Part shown: piece by piece, positions 62,001 through 64,000 of the stretch
How positions within the stretch are numbered: the stretch's first letter is position 1
Layout of the letters: every line of letters begins with the position of its first letter
Source of the DNA: Afifella sp. IM 167
Lineage (GTDB): Bacteria > Pseudomonadota > Alphaproteobacteria > Rhizobiales > Afifellaceae
Length of the DNA stretch: 64,000 nucleotides
Direction: 5' to 3'
Assembly (NCBI RefSeq): GCF_020144925.1
Contig: NZ_NSLC01000008.1
Location: 155,667-219,666, forward strand
The notes under the pieces: generated by a model
The model's database searches: none
Seen by the model: only the letters and a program-made list of their open reading frames with translations
What the model was told of the DNA's origin: nothing
Made by a program: the position numbers and the translations under genes

Positions 62001-64000
62001 GGCATTGCTGGCGATTTCGACCGGCGGCGCACGGGGCTCATCGGCGATCTCGACGAGCACCGCCAGAGCCTCTTCTCCGAGCTCGACGAGCGTCGTTCCG
62101 GCTTCACCGGCGACTTCGACGAGCGGCGCGCGGGCCTCATCGGCGATCTCGACGAGCAGCGCCAGAGCCTCTTCTCCGAGCTCGACGAGCGTCGTTCCGG
62201 CTTCACCGGCGACTTCGACGAGCGGCGCACGGGCCTCGTCGGCGATCTCGACGAGCACCGCCGGAGCCTCTTCTCCGAGCTCGACCGTCAGCGTCAGGAC
62301 CTGTTCGAGGGCTGGGACGAGCGCAGCCGCACCACGGCCGATACGATCCGCGCCACGAGCGAGGACTCCATCGGCCGGCTGGACGAGAGCGCCCATGCGC
62401 TCCTCTCCACGCTCAACACCCATTCCCACAACATCGTGGAAGCCGTTACCGGCACGAACGACCGCTTCCGCAGCGACATCAACGAACTGCTCGGGCGGCT
62501 CGAGGAGACCAACCAGCAGCTCGGCTCGGTTCTCGCCTCCTCCGGCGAGCAGCTTTCCACCATGGAAAGCAACCTGGCGCATCAGGCCGACAGTCTCCGC
62601 AACGCCCTGGAAGCGGCGGCGGGCGAGACCTCGACCTCGACCTCCATCCTGTCCGACCAGATCAAGACGCTGCGCGACGTCTCCACCCATGTCCTGCGCG
62701 ACATCACGGCGATTGCCACGCAGTTCGACAACCAGTCGGACTCCCTCGCCCAGGCGGCCCGCCAGCTCGACGAGGCGAACCGCACGATGGAAGGCGCCGT
62801 CAGCGGCGGCAGCGAGGCGCTGGAAGCGATCGCGGCCGGTCTGACGAACCAGGCGACGTCGGTGGAGGAGCAGCTGACGCGCCTCACCGGCATGCTCTCC
62901 GACACGCTCGGATCCGCCGAGGAGCGCATCAACTCCGTCGCCGACGCGCTTTCGGCCCGCGCCTCCTTCTCCGCCCGCTCCGCCACGGAAGAGCTGGAAG
63001 AGAGCCTCGGCTCGGCCGAGGAGCGCATCGCGGCGATCACCCAGTCCCTGTCGTCCCGCACCTGGGAATCCACCCGCGGCGCGACCGAGGAGCTGGAGGC
63101 GAGCCTTGCCGCCGCCGAGGAGCGCATTGCTCAGGTCGCCGGCTCGCTGACCAGCCGCACCGCCGATTCGGCCCGTGCGGCGACCGAGGAGCTCGCCCAG
63201 AGCCTCAACGCGGCCGAGGAGCGCATCACGCAGATCGCCGAGACCCTGTCCTCCCGCACCTCGCAGTCGGCCCATAGCGCCGCCGAGGAGCTGGAAGGCA
63301 CCCTCAGCGCCGCCGAGGAGCGCGTCGCCCAGATCGCCCAGGCGCTCGGACGCCGTGCCGAGGAGGCCGCGCGCTCTGCGATCAGCCAGTTCGAGACGAT
63401 GCGCCTTGCCGCCATCGCCGAGGGACAGCGTGCCGTCGAAAGCGTCGAACAGGCCCGCGCCGAGTTGATGGAGCGTCTGAGTTCCGTTTCCTCCGGGTCC
63501 GACGAGAAGGTGCGCGAGGCCAATGCGCGCCTGATGGCCGAGATCACGGAGGCCGTGGAAGGCGCCACCGAGCGCTTCTCCGCCACCGCCGAGAAGATGC
63601 GCCATGCCGCCCGCGACATGCAGCGCGAGTTGCAGGAGGCCCGCCAGGATCTGGAAAAGGGTGTGCGTGAAATGCCCGAGGAGGCGCGCCACGCTTCCGA
63701 ATCGATGCGCCGCGCCATCACCGAGCAGATCGAGGCGATCTCCGCCCTCACCGACATCGTCTCGCGCCGCGAGGCGACGACGGGCGGCTTCGCCGCAAGG
63801 AGCGCGCCGGCGCAGCGCGAGGTGGCCGTTGAGCCGCGCCGTGCCGCGGCGGTCCAGGAGCAGCCGGCACCGGTCGAGCGCACGCTGCCGCGCGCCGCGA
63901 ACCTTGAGACCCCAGCTCAAGCGCCGGCCCAGCCGGAGCCCCGTGCCCGCGAGATCGAGCGCGCACCGGCCCCGGCCCGCACCTCCGGCCAGTCCCAGCC
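59043..64000 (+). CDS. Giant coiled-coil membrane protein, GPR/RgsE-like (3' end outside the window)
   Basis: Open from ATG 59043 to the window edge: at least 1652 residues without a stop. The order is a disordered basic N-terminus (1-100), two membrane helices (about 106-128, WTAFLLSAVWGGLGAAFGLG; and 146-170, LVALAVAIVVPVLLFWVMAL), a continuous alpha-helical region rich in Glu, Arg, Ser and Leu, and a Pro/Ala-rich stretch near the edge. It contains 22-residue repeats (454-607) and two sets of 33-residue repeats (965-1096, 1291-1455), both multiples of 11, like apolipoprotein helices. This is the layout of Agrobacterium GPR and Sinorhizobium RgsE, which form a ring at the growing pole; homology is inferred from layout. 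A 5-kb open frame on the opposite strand is a shadow. Confidence 0.8.
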   Translation, partial: MGKIPKAESTEAALSAVEEALRIDFGAATRGSASNAASGASAPARKVTPAPATRQSQPQPNGRDRKAEPERPRNGDRKARRAANDDVRSIGNLLYALQRRPSYAPFWTAFLLSAVWGGLGAAFGLGLWRGEITSIRSMDQLSQAPHLVALAVAIVVPVLLFWVMALMIWRSQEMRIVSRTMTEVALRLAEPENIAKESIVTVGQAIRREVASMGDGIERALARASELEVLVQNEVASLERSYTDNEMRIRRLIDELVSEREAILQNADRIKAAMGGAHETLTSDLAKTSDQILSTADEAARRIADLLSERTSSVTIDLGEAGEKLVSALSDRTDNLIERLDQTSERLTSALDYRSGDLVDNLNRSHTQAAESFTERGNELLERIRDAQDRLNHTLTERSSSLLENLGSSAQRIENAIIVEGPALADRIATQSTDIAGRLTGTAEELSERFATQGEEFTRRVTGSSEQLSARLSVHGEEYARRITDAGEDISGRLSSNGEEYSRRITAAADDLSERISARGEDIAVRLTASADDVSDRLASRSEEFAERITSSTGDASDRLLSRGEEFAERIVSTAGDASDRLRERGEEIAEAITAKSEESGNRIERATDIVTNVLDTRARKVIEQLGESGRSVTTAMHEEIAVVTERLNEAEKNFSSTGERFTLSLDDQVGRVEASFGESAKRVSDLFGERSEALGELIDSRISDMGATLDGRLGGFDTRIRESAENVAIRLASSAETIESAVSSRLSGFETRVTARIGEVTEQFGTRAEGLTETLDDRLGRINTALDTRARQISETLIARTREISAAFADGQNEMSTSLEGRLSELGETLTSKTQELTESIAGRMIEVNHGFGERLISVEHSFSTRANALQTALDTTSDALNDKTEALNSMLAARQNELASLIDSRSSTLMDAIETRGRFVIEGMETQGQQFLENVSGQTQSLVEGLDSRARDITEGLDQRSTGLIGALDEHRQNLFSEFDQRRSGIAGDFDRRRTGLIGDLDEHRQSLFSELDERRSGFTGDFDERRAGLIGDLDEQRQSLFSELDERRSGFTGDFDERRTGLVGDLDEHRRSLFSELDRQRQDLFEGWDERSRTTADTIRATSEDSIGRLDESAHALLSTLNTHSHNIVEAVTGTNDRFRSDINELLGRLEETNQQLGSVLASSGEQLSTMESNLAHQADSLRNALEAAAGETSTSTSILSDQIKTLRDVSTHVLRDITAIATQFDNQSDSLAQAARQLDEANRTMEGAVSGGSEALEAIAAGLTNQATSVEEQLTRLTGMLSDTLGSAEERINSVADALSARASFSARSATEELEESLGSAEERIAAITQSLSSRTWESTRGATEELEASLAAAEERIAQVAGSLTSRTADSARAATEELAQSLNAAEERITQIAETLSSRTSQSAHSAAEELEGTLSAAEERVAQIAQALGRRAEEAARSAISQFETMRLAAIAEGQRAVESVEQARAELMERLSSVSSGSDEKVREANARLMAEITEAVEGATERFSATAEKMRHAARDMQRELQEARQDLEKGVREMPEEARHASESMRRAITEQIEAISALTDIVSRREATTGGFAARSAPAQREVAVEPRRAAAVQEQPAPVERTLPRAANLETPAQAPAQPEPRAREIERAPAPARTSGQSQ
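60402..60863 (+). repeat. Seven tandem 22-residue (66-bp) repeats
   Basis: Each unit begins GEE(F/Y)xxRIT and ends near LSxR, for example GEEYARRITDAGEDISGRLS and GEEFAERIVSTAGDASDRLR. Unit starts are at 60402, 60468, 60534, 60600, 60666, 60732 and 60798. The DNA has diverged while the protein pattern is held. The last unit is degenerate. Confidence 0.85.
61935..62330 (+). repeat. Four tandem 33-residue (99-bp) repeats, set A
   Basis: Units start at 61935, 62034, 62133 and 62232. Each 33-mer is three related 11-mers (GDLDEHRQSLF, SELDERRSGFT, GDFDERRTGLI). Units 2 and 3 are almost identical in DNA, so this array has expanded recently; units 1 and 4 are more diverged. Confidence 0.88.
62913..63407 (+). 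repeat. Four to five tandem 33-residue (99-bp) repeats, set B
   Basis: Units start at 62913, 63012, 63111, 63210 and (degenerate) 63309. Each begins (S/A)AEERI and contains LSSRT and ATEELE, but is otherwise unrelated to set A. The same 33-residue period suggests a structural rule for the rod rather than shared descent. Confidence 0.85.

Noticed and set aside
60402..63407. CRISPR array
   Set aside because: The repeats are in-frame protein repeats of 66 and 99 bp without spacers, and they diverge at third codon positions.
58806..63920. 1704-codon open frame on the minus strand
   Set aside because: It lies opposite the GPR-like gene. Its translation is Gly/Ala/Leu/Arg-rich, has no membrane start or family motif, and mirrors the repeats of the plus strand. 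High GC and strong codon bias keep the antisense frame open.

Overview
The window is high-GC chromosomal DNA from an alphaproteobacterium, most likely of the order Hyphomicrobiales (Rhizobiales). The evidence is a rhizobial-style purine block (purB, F1-ATPase zeta subunit, purC, purS, purQ, purL, bolA, grxD), a cckA-recA-alaS block with a FliO-like gene and a one-cysteine dksA beside it, a DUF1127 gene divergent from a MocR regulator, and, at the right edge, a giant coiled-coil membrane protein resembling the Growth Pole Ring protein (GPR/RgsE) of polar-growing Rhizobiales. Genus cannot be fixed from the sequence. It is core-genome-like: I see no tRNA or rRNA gene, insertion sequence, prophage or CRISPR array.

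Layout. 1-4.8 kb: end of a branched-chain amino-acid ABC transporter operon (livM partial, livG, livF, a small DUF6867 membrane protein, livK-type binding protein), closed by a strong terminator. 4.9-12 kb: SnoaL-like protein, P1-family peptidase, Lrp/AsnC regulator, purB, an RBBP9-type hydrolase, a PiT phosphate transporter, an HpcH/HpaI aldolase and the ATPase zeta subunit. 12-20.6 kb: purine genes, with a terminator between purC and purS, a GIY-YIG protein and a DUF4336 protein inserted between purS and purQ, and a lipoprotein plus the divergent DUF1127/MocR pair between purQ and purL. 20.7-30.9 kb: Bcr/CflA pump, ttcA, rpsD, phytase-like esterase, murI, trmJ, twin 24-residue membrane microproteins, icd, and a fosmidomycin-resistance-type exporter with a divergent AraC regulator.

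31-33.5 kb is a small nitric-oxide-type module: nnrS, a Crp/Fnr regulator without an iron-sulfur cysteine cluster, and a convergent DUF1858 gene. Near-identical TTGTG-N4-CGCAA sites lie upstream of nnrS and of the DUF1858 gene, so the three genes probably form one regulon. 33.5-43.5 kb: alaS, recA, carbonic anhydrase, cckA, FliO-like protein, dksA. 43.5-49 kb: metA (with Glu111, predicting acetyl-CoA use) behind a long structured leader, a FAD amine/amino-acid oxidase, and a membrane protein overlapping a membrane-anchored ClpP-like protein. 49-56.8 kb: sixA, ycjX/ycjF-like pair, exported protein, GNAT/FemAB-like acyltransferase, MFS protein, Sel1-repeat protein and a 54-codon gene with its own terminator. 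56.9-64 kb: NADPH-ferredoxin reductase with a 2Fe-2S ferredoxin, an HPt phosphotransfer protein, and, divergently, the GPR-like gene, which is open to the window edge (at least 1652 codons) and carries one array of 22-residue and two arrays of 33-residue repeats.

Gene starts were chosen from start codons, visible ribosome-binding sites and translational overlaps; several genes use TTG or GTG. Function calls come from motif and family recognition by eye; no database search was run.
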